DNA of 64,000 bases from Bradyrhizobium guangdongense (lineage in GTDB: Bacteria; Pseudomonadota; Alphaproteobacteria; Rhizobiales; Xanthobacteraceae): contig NZ_CP030051.1 of assembly GCF_004114975.1 (NCBI RefSeq), forward strand, positions 6,324,001 through 6,388,000, written 5' to 3'. The notes beneath the pieces are model-generated. The model had not been told where the DNA came from and made no database searches. It saw only the letters and a program-made list of their open reading frames with translations. The translations under genes and the position numbers were made by a program. This document shows, in pieces, positions 1-8,580 of the stretch. Positions within the stretch are counted from its first letter, which is position 1; each line of letters opens with the position of its first letter.

Positions 1-498
1 CCTCGCCGGCAGGCTCTCTAGCTTCAGAAATCGGTCACTCGTGATGATGTGTTCTGCACCGAGAAACTGCAGAGGCACGGGACGTGCGCCCGTAGCGATG
101 ACGATGTGACGCGCCTTCAATTCCTGTCCTTCGACAGAAACGGCGTCGGGGCCAGTGAACCGCGCAATGCCGTGAAAAGCATCAATGCCTTGTGCGGCGT
201 AATGGGCCTCCTGCTTCTGAGGCACCGGATCGGTGAAGGTGCGTTTGAAGGCGATAAGTTCAGGCCAACTGATCCGAAGTTCGCCCGTAACTCCGTGCCC
301 CTGCATCCGGTGTGCAGCATCAATGGTCTCGGCACCACTGACGAGCATTTTCTTGGGATCACATCCACGCAGTGCACAAGTTCCGCCGAACGGACGATGG
401 TCCATGACAGCCACCGTCCGGCCCGCCTTTCGGACCCGCGCGCTCACGACCTGAGCGGCGGTGCCCGATCCAATCACCACCAAATCGTACGTTCTCAT
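1..498 (-). CDS. FAD-dependent pyridine nucleotide-disulfide oxidoreductase, partial (C-terminus outside window)
   Basis: The first 166 codons are in the window and the frame stays open through base 1. The protein begins with an FAD-binding Rossmann motif (VVIGSGTAA, residues 7-15). The class I redox-active disulfide motif GGTCALRGCDPKK follows at residues 38-50 (Cys41 and Cys46), and IATGARP lies at 134-140. This is the family of glutathione, mercuric and dihydrolipoamide reductases, which pass electrons from NAD(P)H through FAD to a disulfide or metal substrate. The substrate cannot be told without the C-terminal half. The ATG at 498 has a strong AGGAGGT ribosome site seven bases upstream. 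It lies in the mobile region left of the tRNA scar, so it may be island cargo. Confidence 0.85.
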   Translation of the reverse strand, partial: MRTYDLVVIGSGTAAQVVSARVRKAGRTVAVMDHRPFGGTCALRGCDPKKMLVSGAETIDAAHRMQGHGVTGELRISWPELIAFKRTFTDPVPQKQEAHYAAQGIDAFHGIARFTGPDAVSVEGQELKARHIVIATGARPVPLQFLGAEHIITSDRFLKLESLPAR

Positions 499-977
499 CG
501 CGACCTCCTGTGGTGCAAAAGGGGATAGTAGCCCCTGTAGCAACTAAAGGAGCAATGCCTAGAATTGCCGTCGTTTGCTCGTAACTGCTCAATAGCCACA
601 GAATAAAGGCAAAGGTCCGATGTTGCCCCATCTACGACTTCGGGCGACCATTGCGCCGCTGCGAGACTCATAGGCGGACATCGACGGGCCTAGCGCCCCG
701 ATCTATTCACGTAGCCTAGTTCTTTGCGCACCTGGCTCTAGTTCCGGCCATCTCGCAAACTTGCAACACTTTGGGTCCTCCCGCGCGCCCCCCCATTTGA
801 GGGTGACGCGCGACCGCCCGATCTCGCTAGATACAAAATTTCAAAAGTCGCTTTCTGTTCTCGGGGAGGCGCGCGGCGATGCCATGGGGCGGGGCGCAAG
901 GGCGACTGCAATGGGCTGTAGCGGAATGGCCCTTCACCTGATCTTGGAGACTGTTCAAAAGCTCTCAAGGATTACCA
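499..977. other. intergenic stretch without a convincing gene
   Basis: Only short frames without ribosome sites or family resemblance are seen. The stretch must hold the promoter of the leftward oxidoreductase and that of the rightward phage-like regulator. A small hairpin-capable GGGG/CCCC pair lies near 522-535. The left copy of the 28-base repeat described separately lies at 898-925. Confidence 0.6.
898..925 (+). repeat. 28-base direct repeat, left copy
   Basis: This copy begins AAGGGCGACTGCAATGGGCT and ends GTAGCGGA. It matches the copy at 1489-1516 in 25 of 28 positions. The two copies are in the same orientation and bracket the HTH gene between them. It may be a regulator-binding or promoter element, or the trace of a duplication. 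Confidence 0.7.
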
Positions 978-1490
978 ATGCAGCCCCCTCTTTATCCCGC
1001 TACCTTCCGCACTGCGCTAGCTGCACCGTCAAATCGGAAGCGTCGTAAAAACCCGCGCACTGTCACGATGCCCGACCGCGTCGGCCCTCATGTGAAGCTC
1101 GTCTTCGCAGAGATGGCGCGGCAAAAACTGCGATACATTGACGTCGCCGAGCGTAGCGGGGTGCAACATGCTACGTTGAAGGCTTGGAGAAAAAAGAATA
1201 AGGCCGGTCTTGAGAGCTTGGAGGCGGTGCTGGCAACGCTTGGGTTCGGCCTCGTCCCCGTCGCAGCGCTCGAAGCGCTTGACCCCGAACTCGCGGGCGA
1301 ACTCGCCGCGCTCGCCCTTAAGATGCGAATGAATGTCCCGCAAACCTGGGCTGCCCTGATCGACATTGGGGTCGAGCAAAAGCTGCTCCGCACGCGGGCG
1401 GACGAACGCGCCGCCATTCTGGCCGATCACGACAGGCGCATGGCTGGCCACGCCAACGACAACATGAAGCGCGCTGAGCCCGCCGCTTAA
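978..1490 (+). CDS. phage-like helix-turn-helix DNA-binding protein
   Basis: The 170-residue product has a Cro/CI-like helix-turn-helix at roughly residues 45-95 (AERSGVQHATLKAWRKKNK is the core). A helical C-terminal part follows, so it is a likely repressor or early regulator of the phage remnant that starts here. The ATG at 978 has AAGGA eight bases upstream. An in-frame ATG at 1068 would give a 140-residue protein starting just before the HTH and is also possible. The gene is bracketed by two near-identical 28-base repeats, so autoregulation is plausible. The exact family is not recognised. Confidence 0.65.
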   Translation: MQPPLYPATFRTALAAPSNRKRRKNPRTVTMPDRVGPHVKLVFAEMARQKLRYIDVAERSGVQHATLKAWRKKNKAGLESLEAVLATLGFGLVPVAALEALDPELAGELAALALKMRMNVPQTWAALIDIGVEQKLLRTRADERAAILADHDRRMAGHANDNMKRAEPAA

Positions 1491-1516
1491 GGGCGACCGT
1501 AATGGGCTGTTGCGGA
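1489..1516 (+). repeat. 28-base direct repeat, right copy
   Basis: This copy begins AAGGGCGACCGTAATGGGCT and ends GTTGCGGA. It differs from the copy at 898-925 at three positions. It overlaps the stop codon of the HTH gene and precedes the next phage genes. Confidence 0.7.
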
Positions 1517-1640
1517 TTGAGCGGGTTGAGCATTGTGCGCATGTCACCGCCGCTCTGACAAAGCAGAAACGACAAGAGCGGCGAGCGTTCTCTTAGCCAG
1601 TTTTCTCTTCCGCTCGCCGCTGTTTTCCTGAGGTCCAAAA

Positions 1641-1829
1641 ATGTCCGAGGTCTTCCTCTCTCGTCGCCAGATAGCCGCACGCGGCGGCTTCTCGGCGAAC
1701 ACTCTCGCAAACTACGCACGTCGCGGAATCGGTCCCGCATTCATCCAGGTCGGTTCAGGCGTGTGCCGCTATAGCGTCACGGCGTTCGACGCGTGGCTTG
1801 CGCAGCACATGACTGGGGGCTCGAAATGA
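1641..1829 (+). CDS. AlpA/excisionase-type small DNA-binding protein
   Basis: The 62-residue product has the MerR-like winged-helix layout of AlpA/Xis proteins: SRRQIAARGGFSANTLANYARRG as the HTH (residues 7-29), then the wing and the short helix AFDAWLAQHM. Proteins of this size regulate phage or island excision or act as accessory regulators. CTGAGG lies upstream of the ATG. Its stop codon overlaps the start of the next gene (ATGA), so the two are probably translated together. Confidence 0.65.
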   Translation: MSEVFLSRRQIAARGGFSANTLANYARRGIGPAFIQVGSGVCRYSVTAFDAWLAQHMTGGSK

Positions 1830-2026
1830 GCCGCCGCGAGGAACTTATGTGCGCCGCGCAAGATGCCACCGCGACCTACGCCGCCGCAAAAGAGCGTCAT
1901 ACTTACGCACGCAAGATGGCCGCGCTCGGCATGGGCGCCGATGTCGCCAGCACCTGCAATCTTGAGGCGCGCGCCTATTCGGAATGGCTGCGCGCGACCG
2001 ATGCTCTTCAGAATTATCGAGGCTAA
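1826..2026 (+). CDS. small hypothetical phage-region protein
   Basis: The product is 66 residues, mostly helical, and rich in alanine and charged residues. No family is recognised. The ATG at 1826 overlaps the TGA of the AlpA-like gene in the ATGA arrangement, which supports this start over an in-frame ATG 33 bases upstream. It ends four bases before the next gene starts, so it is part of one transcript with its neighbours. Confidence 0.5.
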   Translation: MSRREELMCAAQDATATYAAAKERHTYARKMAALGMGADVASTCNLEARAYSEWLRATDALQNYRG

Positions 2027-2030
2027 TCCA

Positions 2031-2873
2031 ATGAATATGATCTCCAAGCTCTTCGCCCCCAAGACGGCTATCACTTCCGCAACGATCCGGGCCGAGATCG
2101 AACAAGCCGAATCTGAAATCACTGCACACAACGCCCAACTTGAGGGCGTGCTTGCCGGCATTGCCGTCATGAATGATAGCCAGCACGCTCAAGCTGAGAC
2201 CGACGCCGCAGCGATCAAGCGTGCAATCATGCGACTTGAAGCGCGCGCCAACCATCTGACCGCCGAGCTTCCGAACGTGATCGCGGCTGAGGAAGCCGCC
2301 GCAAAGGTCGCCGCCGACGAGGCGTTGCGCCAGCGTGCAGAAGCCGCGCGGAAGGCGAACACCAAGGAAGCCGCCAAGCTGCTCGCGGAATACTTCCTCC
2401 ATGCTGCGCGGGTTTCGGAAGTGATCGCGAAGCTCGAAGCACTCGACATCGAAACGACGACTGTGAACGCCGCACTGCGATCCAACCCCGTCGCCGATGC
2501 CGTCGCGGGATACGACGCAATTCACCGGCGAAGTCCCGACCGTGTGGCCGGCGAGCGACGCGCGGTGCGGAAGTGCTGGGTCTATCGTTACCCCGGCTCT
2601 CCGCGCGATACGGACAAGGCCAAGTTTCAGTACGAAGCCCCGCACGAAGTAGTTCGGCAGGCGGACATCGGCCATGACGGCAAGGCAATCCCGGTTTCAG
2701 CAGTCCAGCACGATTACTATAGTCGTGTGCTCACCATCATCCCCACCCTTGAAGATCGCGAGGTCGTTATCGAGCGCGTGTCCTTCCGTCCCGGCCAGAG
2801 CGAAGCACCGCTGTCATCGGTACGGCTGCCGCCCGCGTTTTCAGGTGAAGACCACATTTGGCCGCGAGGGTGA
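2031..2873 (+). CDS. hypothetical phage-region protein with long coiled coil
   Basis: The product is 280 residues. The first ~150 are strongly helical and rich in Ala, Glu and Lys, consistent with a coiled coil. The remaining part looks globular and contains the KCWVYRYPGSPRD segment near residue 182. No family is recognised. The position just before a tail assembly chaperone and the tape measure gene suggests a virion or assembly role, but this is inference. The start chosen follows the previous stop directly; a second ATG lies two codons later. The gene ends six bases before the next start. Confidence 0.5.
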   Translation: MNMISKLFAPKTAITSATIRAEIEQAESEITAHNAQLEGVLAGIAVMNDSQHAQAETDAAAIKRAIMRLEARANHLTAELPNVIAAEEAAAKVAADEALRQRAEAARKANTKEAAKLLAEYFLHAARVSEVIAKLEALDIETTTVNAALRSNPVADAVAGYDAIHRRSPDRVAGERRAVRKCWVYRYPGSPRDTDKAKFQYEAPHEVVRQADIGHDGKAIPVSAVQHDYYSRVLTIIPTLEDREVVIERVSFRPGQSEAPLSSVRLPPAFSGEDHIWPRG

Positions 2874-2878
2874 CTCAC

Positions 2879-3133
2879 ATGCCCGCGCCCGCAGAGATCA
2901 CTCTGAACGTCCCCGTCGAAATCGACGGGGAGCGCTGCGACAGGCTTGCGGTGGCTTCGTTCGAAGCCATTGCCAACTTCCGAACTAACTCACCCGAGCA
3001 AGTCATCCGCTCCTTGGCCAAGGTGTACGCGGTCCCGCGAAAAGTCATTCGCCACCTTGCACCTTCCGACGCGCAGCGCGCTGGCGATCTGGTTGCTGCG
3101 CTGCTCGACGACACCACGCGCTCATTTAGGTAA
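2879..3133 (+). CDS. putative phage tail assembly chaperone (gp41/gpE type)
   Basis: The 84-residue product begins with a strand pattern of the type seen in Mu gp41/P2 gpE-like chaperones (ITLNVPVEIDGERCDRLAV, residues 6-24) and continues with a helical half. In those phages the chaperone is encoded immediately before the tape measure protein and helps load it during tail assembly. The gene order here is the same, seven bases before the tape measure start. The assignment rests on length, pattern and position. Confidence 0.55.
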   Translation: MPAPAEITLNVPVEIDGERCDRLAVASFEAIANFRTNSPEQVIRSLAKVYAVPRKVIRHLAPSDAQRAGDLVAALLDDTTRSFR

Positions 3134-3139
3134 GAAATC

Positions 3140-5686
3140 GTGGCCCAAGCTTTTTCTGTATTCGTCAACATCGGCGGCAAGGTCAATCCGAGCCTTGGCG
3201 CCGCCGTCAACGCCACGAAGGCGCAAGTCAACGGCCTGGCTGCGACGGTCGCGAAGATCGGGCAAAGCGTCTCGGCGCCGTTCGTCGCAGCGCAAAAGCA
3301 TATCGATGCGACGGCGAGAAAGTTGGAGCGGGTCCAGAGCAAAGGCCGCAACCTCACCATTGGCGTCACCACGCCGACGGGGTTCGCAGCCATTGGCATG
3401 ATCCGCAGCGCTCTTGAGCGCGACAGGGCGGGCAATTTCACCGAAGCTCTTGGCGGCGTCTCGCGTTCCGAACGTCTGGAAATCGAGAAGTTTGCCGACA
3501 CGATCGCCGCCAAGTACGGGAGCGCGACGAACACCCTAAAAGCCTTCAATGAGATGCTGAAGGCCGGCTTCTCAGTGCCGGGCGCCAAGGGCTCGATTGC
3601 TTCAATCCTCGAAGGCTCGATTGTCGGCGACATGCCGGCCGCTGAAGTTGCCGGCGCTGTGAGCAAGGTCGTGACGCAATACGGGCTGAGCATGAGGACC
3701 GTCGAGGATGCATCGGCTAGTAGCCGCCGCATCGCGGATAATCTGGCCTATGGCGCGAACGCAACCAGCGCTTCCATGAAAGACATGATGGAAGCTTATA
3801 AATTCGTCGGTAGCGCCGCATCGGCCGCAGGCGAGTCAATTGAGTCTACCAACGCGCTGATCATCGCCTTGAACAAGGCCGGACAACTTGGCCCGGAAGC
3901 TGGCGTTGCTCTTCGCTCGGCATATGTGCGCCTGCTCAAGCCGACGAAGGAAGGCCGGGCAGCGATGGCACGCCTTGGTCTCGACTACAGCGACTATGTA
4001 TCTGGGGGCAAGCGAACCGGCGCCGGTGTCACGGCCGGACTGAGCGCTAACGGCTTCGACATGGCCGGTAGTGAGACGGATATCGACGCAGCGCTGGCCA
4101 ACAACGAAGGCAACACCGAGAAGCAGCGCAAGGCAATCTATGACGCGGTTGTTGCCAAGTTCGGATCGGAAGCGGCGAAGGACCGCGAGTCCGTGCTGCA
4201 AGCGGTGGATGCTGCATTCACCATGGCGGGCAGCAAGGTGGACCTCACGAAACTCCTGATCGACCTGAAAAAGAAAGGCGCGACGCAAGGCGACCTCGCC
4301 CGCATCTTCGAAGGGCGGCAGTCGGTTCGCATGCTCTCCCTTCTGAAGGCTGACCTCGAAGGTATCCTCAAAGACATCAACACGAACGCGCCCGGTTATA
4401 GCGCGAAAACCTTTGACATCGCCAATCAAGGACTTTCGAAGGCAGTCCGCGAGCTTGATGCGGCGTGGCAAACGCTCAGCAACACTCTGGTCCGAGCGGT
4501 GCTGCCCGAGATCACGACCGTCTTTAAGAGCCTGTCCGACGGGCTCAAGGCCCTCGCGCAAACGAACCCCGTTGTGCTGCGGCTCGGCATCGGCCTTGCG
4601 GCGGTTGCCGCAGCGGCCGGTCCGCTGGCATTCGCGTTCGGTGCCATCGGCCGCGTGGGCGCGTTCGCGCTAACCGCGTTGCTCACTCCCATCGGTCTGG
4701 TCGCGCGTGGTCTCGTCTTGCTCGCCGGTGTGATCGCTGGCGTTGGGGTCGCCGCTGTAGGCCGCCTGGCGGCGATGGCGGTGGGCTTCCGAATGCTGAC
4801 CGCCCTCGGGGCAGCGGCGACGCTGTCGGCTCTCGGCGGCTCTCTGCTCGCCCTGGGACGCTCTATCCTGCTCTTCCCGCTAACCGCGCTGCGCGCCATC
4901 GGCGTCGCCATGTGGGCGTTGGTCGCCAACCCGGTCGGTCTGATCATCACGGCGCTTGTCGTCGCGCTGACGGCGCTGAGCGTGTGGGTCTACAACAATT
5001 GGGACGGCATCAAGTCGTTCTTCGCCGGGTTCGGCGAGGGCTTCATGCAGGGCCTTGGCCCGGCAGGTCCGGCCGTGAAGGCGCTCGCCGATGGCCTGGG
5101 CAGCGTCTACAATTGGATGACGCAGTTGCTCGGCCCGCTCGACGCGACCAATACGAAGTGGCGTGAGTGGGGCGCGACCGTTGGCGGCGCTGCGGCGCAG
5201 GGCGTGCAGACGGTCATCTCCGCGATCCAAAGCCTCATTGGGTTCATGGGCACCGCCATCGGCAAGGCGATGCAGTTGGGCAGCGCGATCAAGGGCATCT
5301 TCACGGGCGCACCGAGCACGAAGAGCTTTCTCAACTCGGGCAACCCCTCGAACCCGATTGAGGGCGCTCGCGCGCTGGGCGGCCCCGTGAGCTACGGCAA
5401 GCCGTACCTTGTCGGCGAGCAAGGCCCCGAGCTTTTCGTGCCCGGCATGTCCGGCCGTATCGAGCCGAACGACAAGCTGCGCAGCCTGACCTCAGACGGA
5501 GCGGCGGCGGTTGCTGCTACGCCCAGCGACCACGGGAGCCCGGCCGCCGGTCCGATCGCGATCACTAACCATTGGACCATTAATGGGGCCGACGATCCCC
5601 GCGCAGTGGCCAATCAGATCGACAATCGGTTCGCCACGCTCATGCGACAGCTTGAAAGCGAGCAACGCGGCCTCTTGAGTGATTGA
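3140..5686 (+). CDS. phage tail tape measure protein, TP901 type
   Basis: The 848-residue product sets tail length in siphophage or myophage tails. Residues ~90-300 carry a TP901-like core. Residues ~480-620 are alanine/glycine-rich hydrophobic segments typical of the membrane-active middle of tape measure proteins. The C-terminus has GKPYLVGEQGPELFVPG, a common ending in this family. The start is GTG at 3140, after the chaperone gene. No tail tube, baseplate, fibre, capsid or terminase gene follows; instead the SIR2 module lies convergently 56 bases downstream. This is therefore a remnant of a tail module, though the gene itself is full length. Confidence 0.88.
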   Translation: MAQAFSVFVNIGGKVNPSLGAAVNATKAQVNGLAATVAKIGQSVSAPFVAAQKHIDATARKLERVQSKGRNLTIGVTTPTGFAAIGMIRSALERDRAGNFTEALGGVSRSERLEIEKFADTIAAKYGSATNTLKAFNEMLKAGFSVPGAKGSIASILEGSIVGDMPAAEVAGAVSKVVTQYGLSMRTVEDASASSRRIADNLAYGANATSASMKDMMEAYKFVGSAASAAGESIESTNALIIALNKAGQLGPEAGVALRSAYVRLLKPTKEGRAAMARLGLDYSDYVSGGKRTGAGVTAGLSANGFDMAGSETDIDAALANNEGNTEKQRKAIYDAVVAKFGSEAAKDRESVLQAVDAAFTMAGSKVDLTKLLIDLKKKGATQGDLARIFEGRQSVRMLSLLKADLEGILKDINTNAPGYSAKTFDIANQGLSKAVRELDAAWQTLSNTLVRAVLPEITTVFKSLSDGLKALAQTNPVVLRLGIGLAAVAAAAGPLAFAFGAIGRVGAFALTALLTPIGLVARGLVLLAGVIAGVGVAAVGRLAAMAVGFRMLTALGAAATLSALGGSLLALGRSILLFPLTALRAIGVAMWALVANPVGLIITALVVALTALSVWVYNNWDGIKSFFAGFGEGFMQGLGPAGPAVKALADGLGSVYNWMTQLLGPLDATNTKWREWGATVGGAAAQGVQTVISAIQSLIGFMGTAIGKAMQLGSAIKGIFTGAPSTKSFLNSGNPSNPIEGARALGGPVSYGKPYLVGEQGPELFVPGMSGRIEPNDKLRSLTSDGAAAVAATPSDHGSPAAGPIAITNHWTINGADDPRAVANQIDNRFATLMRQLESEQRGLLSD

Positions 5687-5742
5687 GTGCTGAGGATTGC
5701 ATATATCTCGGAATGCTGGCCTCACCCGCCGCTGCTTGTCGG

Positions 5743-8580
5743 CTAATTTTGACTCTGGAGCGTGAGCTTCTTGTACAGATCTACCATTCCCGGGAGAGTC
5801 TTACGAAGTCTACTGACGCAACGGATTGCTGCATCTCTTTGCCCGCGCGCCGCAAGCTCTTCAATAAGCTTCTTCAACTTGTCGTCCATGTCGTAATTCG
5901 GCGCGCTAGCCTGAAGCATCTTCTCTAATATTTCTGCAGTGGCTGGCACACTCGTGTCGACTAAGCGGGCAAGCTCCTCCACCATCGCGTCAGTCGCGTA
6001 ATCGTTATGCACATAGGGAACGGTAGCTAAAAGTCGTGCTCTAGCACTCTCGTCTAAAGTCTCAACGTACTCGGCGAGGCGACCTAGCCGTGCCAACAAC
6101 TGTAGAGGCACCTTTGTCTGCGACGCACTCCACGAAAGACACCGATCCCAGAACGCGAGCACTTTGTCCTTCTGCTTAGTCGTCAACCTGTCTCCACGCA
6201 CCTTCCAAAAGAAATTTGTCATAGTTTCGAGGTCGTCTGCGCCGCCCTCGATCACCTGCTGCATGATGGGCGAGTCTAGTTCCTCGTCGTCCCACAGATA
6301 CGCAAGCGAAACCCATTCAACAATTCGCTCGCGCCCATGCCGATCTTCGAGCTTTACAGCCAATCCGTCGGCAATCACGTTTGCAGACGCGAGCAATTGG
6401 TAAAGCGGCCTTGTCGGCTTTCCATATGCTAAGCCACCAATCGCTACCTTGAAATTGTTAGGATAAGCGGCGGCGGGAAATAGCGCACGAACATTGTTGG
6501 CGAGCCAGCCGCGACTCATAAAGTCCAAGTTAGCGATATACGAAGCTGACAGCGTGGAAAAATCATAATTCGCGTTGCGGCACTTTCCGATCTCCGCGTC
6601 AAACGCGTCCTGGAGCGAGGCCCATGCCTTTTCTGTAGATTTCGACGCCAGACTCTCAAGCCTACAGACGCGGAGCGCGTGATTGTACATGGCGCCAATC
6701 GCGCGTCCTTTTTCAGTGTTAAGAGCATGCGTCATCGGGTCATTTAGGCTTAGCTCGCTTTCAGGCGCTTGGTCGAGCAACGTTCTTATGATTGCCCATC
6801 CTTGAGGAAGCAGATTAGGAGGATATGCCGTCTTGTCATCGCGTGTCCCGGCTTCCAAGAAACTGGCAATAAGCGATCGCATCCAAGCGCTCGTCGGCAC
6901 CAAATCCAGTTTTTGGTGTTCGTCCGACGGTTTCCAAAGATCCGGCGCCGCCACGCACTTAGCAAAGAACGCGATCAACTTGGGCCACGCATCGTTCCAA
7001 TCAAAATTTGGCTTCGGTTCATTTGACGGATCAAAAACTCGCTTGAAGCCCTGGATAATTGCATGCTGATAGGCGACCTTCGCTTCGTGAAAGGTCTCCA
7101 AGAGCGGCAGGAAGACGTTGGGCTTAGCCGCGACTGCCCCTTCGAGCGCTGCTACGAGGCCTCCCGTAGTCGGCCCTTTCCATGAGCCTGTCTCGATGAA
7201 TCCGTTGAGCCGATCGACAAGCGACCCGTCTTCGGCAAAAGCGAGTAATAGATCCTCATCGAATGGAGCTGGCCCGGGTCCCCACCAAGACTCGCGATAG
7301 GCTAGGAAATCGGGATGCTCGCTTGACGGACCGAGCTCTGGGTCGCTTGAGAGTTGGGAGAACCAATCGGCCACTTCGCCATGGTTCTTGATCGATGAAA
7401 GCCACTCTCTCTGCGTGAACTTGAGTCGTCGATTAGGTTCCTCGCCGGTTGACGGCGGCGGCAACTTACGAATCGATTCAAGCACTGCGTTCTTGCCTGC
7501 TGGAGTAAGCTCTCCAAACCGAAGATTGAGCAGACGATACAGTTCATGCCGCTGTCCAGACGAAAACAGATCGGGTGTGACGACGGCTTCAAACGCATCG
7601 CGCAGCAAGTCGAAGTTCTCCGTTACGGCGTGCAAACCAATACGCCGAATTATTTCCGATTGATCCTTCAAAGCGTGAGCTACAAATATGGTAGCTGCCT
7701 GCGGCTCAGACTCCAGCCAACCGTCTAGGGAGTCTCGCATACCCTCCACGAATCGATTTTCGGCTCCGTGCCAATCGAGATTTTGTTCACTCGATTCAAT
7801 TGCAGGACGCCAAAGCGAGCTACCATAGCCTCTTCGCTTGTCGGAAAAGATCGCTCTTAGGCCTTTCTCAAAGATCGACACTGCATCGCGCCCCGCCTTT
7901 TGACCGAGCTCTCGCGCGTGGTTGTTCAGCATCTCCTTGAGCCAGTAATCATCAACTAGAGTGACCAACTCTTTTGATCGACCACGACGATCTTCGGAAG
8001 ACCATTCGAAAGCCATGCACTCTTCGATAATCAGACAAGCCTTCTTGATGTCCTCCGTCGCGCCGCTAGCAAAAAGATTCTTAAGCAAACCTTTGCCCAG
8101 CGAATATCCAATCATTTTGCTGTCGTACTTAGAAGTGATCCACGTCCGGATGAGCTTGAGGTCATCTAGCTTGATGCAACGGACCGGGAGTTCGCCCAAG
8201 ATATCCGCGAACCGAAAGTATGTTTGGTAGTTATCCGTCGGCTGGCCACTTTCTGAATCGCGAAAATTGGTTACATCTCTAATCACACTGAGAATTTTTT
8301 CACTCAGTGCGTCATCGTTCGTGTCGCTCGCGCGTTTGGCAACGGCCTGCAGATAAGTGACCGCATGCCATATGGGAATGTGCACGAAGCCCGGGTTCGT
8401 GGAGGGCTCTGGACCTCTGTTCTTTACAGGGTCAAAAAAGCCGCGTGCTCGCACAGCATCAAAATATTTCTCAGGCTCTCCACGCTTAACGAGAAGGTCG
8501 AAGCCGTGCTGGGCAAATTCTTCGCCCTGGCTCATCATGTCGAAGAAGGACTCTAGTTTGGCTGAAAGACCGTTAGTCAA
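5743..8580 (-). CDS. 945-residue helical-repeat protein of SIR2-associated module (possible DUF4020 relative)
   Basis: The product is a large, soluble, almost wholly helical protein with no recognisable nuclease, helicase, protease or transmembrane motif. Its texture resembles HEAT/ARM-like repeat scaffolds. The last ~90 residues (from LLATVPYVHNDYATD onward) recall the C-terminal DUF4020 region found on some SIR2-type proteins, but this is from memory and needs a profile search. It starts with TTG at 8580, preceded by GGAGG, and overlaps the stop of the SIR2 gene by eight bases, so the two are translationally coupled. It probably senses infection or holds the effector. The region is visibly richer in A+T than the chromosome to the right. 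Confidence 0.75.
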   Translation of the reverse strand: MTNGLSAKLESFFDMMSQGEEFAQHGFDLLVKRGEPEKYFDAVRARGFFDPVKNRGPEPSTNPGFVHIPIWHAVTYLQAVAKRASDTNDDALSEKILSVIRDVTNFRDSESGQPTDNYQTYFRFADILGELPVRCIKLDDLKLIRTWITSKYDSKMIGYSLGKGLLKNLFASGATEDIKKACLIIEECMAFEWSSEDRRGRSKELVTLVDDYWLKEMLNNHARELGQKAGRDAVSIFEKGLRAIFSDKRRGYGSSLWRPAIESSEQNLDWHGAENRFVEGMRDSLDGWLESEPQAATIFVAHALKDQSEIIRRIGLHAVTENFDLLRDAFEAVVTPDLFSSGQRHELYRLLNLRFGELTPAGKNAVLESIRKLPPPSTGEEPNRRLKFTQREWLSSIKNHGEVADWFSQLSSDPELGPSSEHPDFLAYRESWWGPGPAPFDEDLLLAFAEDGSLVDRLNGFIETGSWKGPTTGGLVAALEGAVAAKPNVFLPLLETFHEAKVAYQHAIIQGFKRVFDPSNEPKPNFDWNDAWPKLIAFFAKCVAAPDLWKPSDEHQKLDLVPTSAWMRSLIASFLEAGTRDDKTAYPPNLLPQGWAIIRTLLDQAPESELSLNDPMTHALNTEKGRAIGAMYNHALRVCRLESLASKSTEKAWASLQDAFDAEIGKCRNANYDFSTLSASYIANLDFMSRGWLANNVRALFPAAAYPNNFKVAIGGLAYGKPTRPLYQLLASANVIADGLAVKLEDRHGRERIVEWVSLAYLWDDEELDSPIMQQVIEGGADDLETMTNFFWKVRGDRLTTKQKDKVLAFWDRCLSWSASQTKVPLQLLARLGRLAEYVETLDESARARLLATVPYVHNDYATDAMVEELARLVDTSVPATAEILEKMLQASAPNYDMDDKLKKLIEELAARGQRDAAIRCVSRLRKTLPGMVDLYKKLTLQSQN

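Noticed and set aside
1..978. Left end of the island
   Set aside because: I looked for a second copy of the tRNA 3' end in the left part of the window and found none; the left boundary must lie outside.
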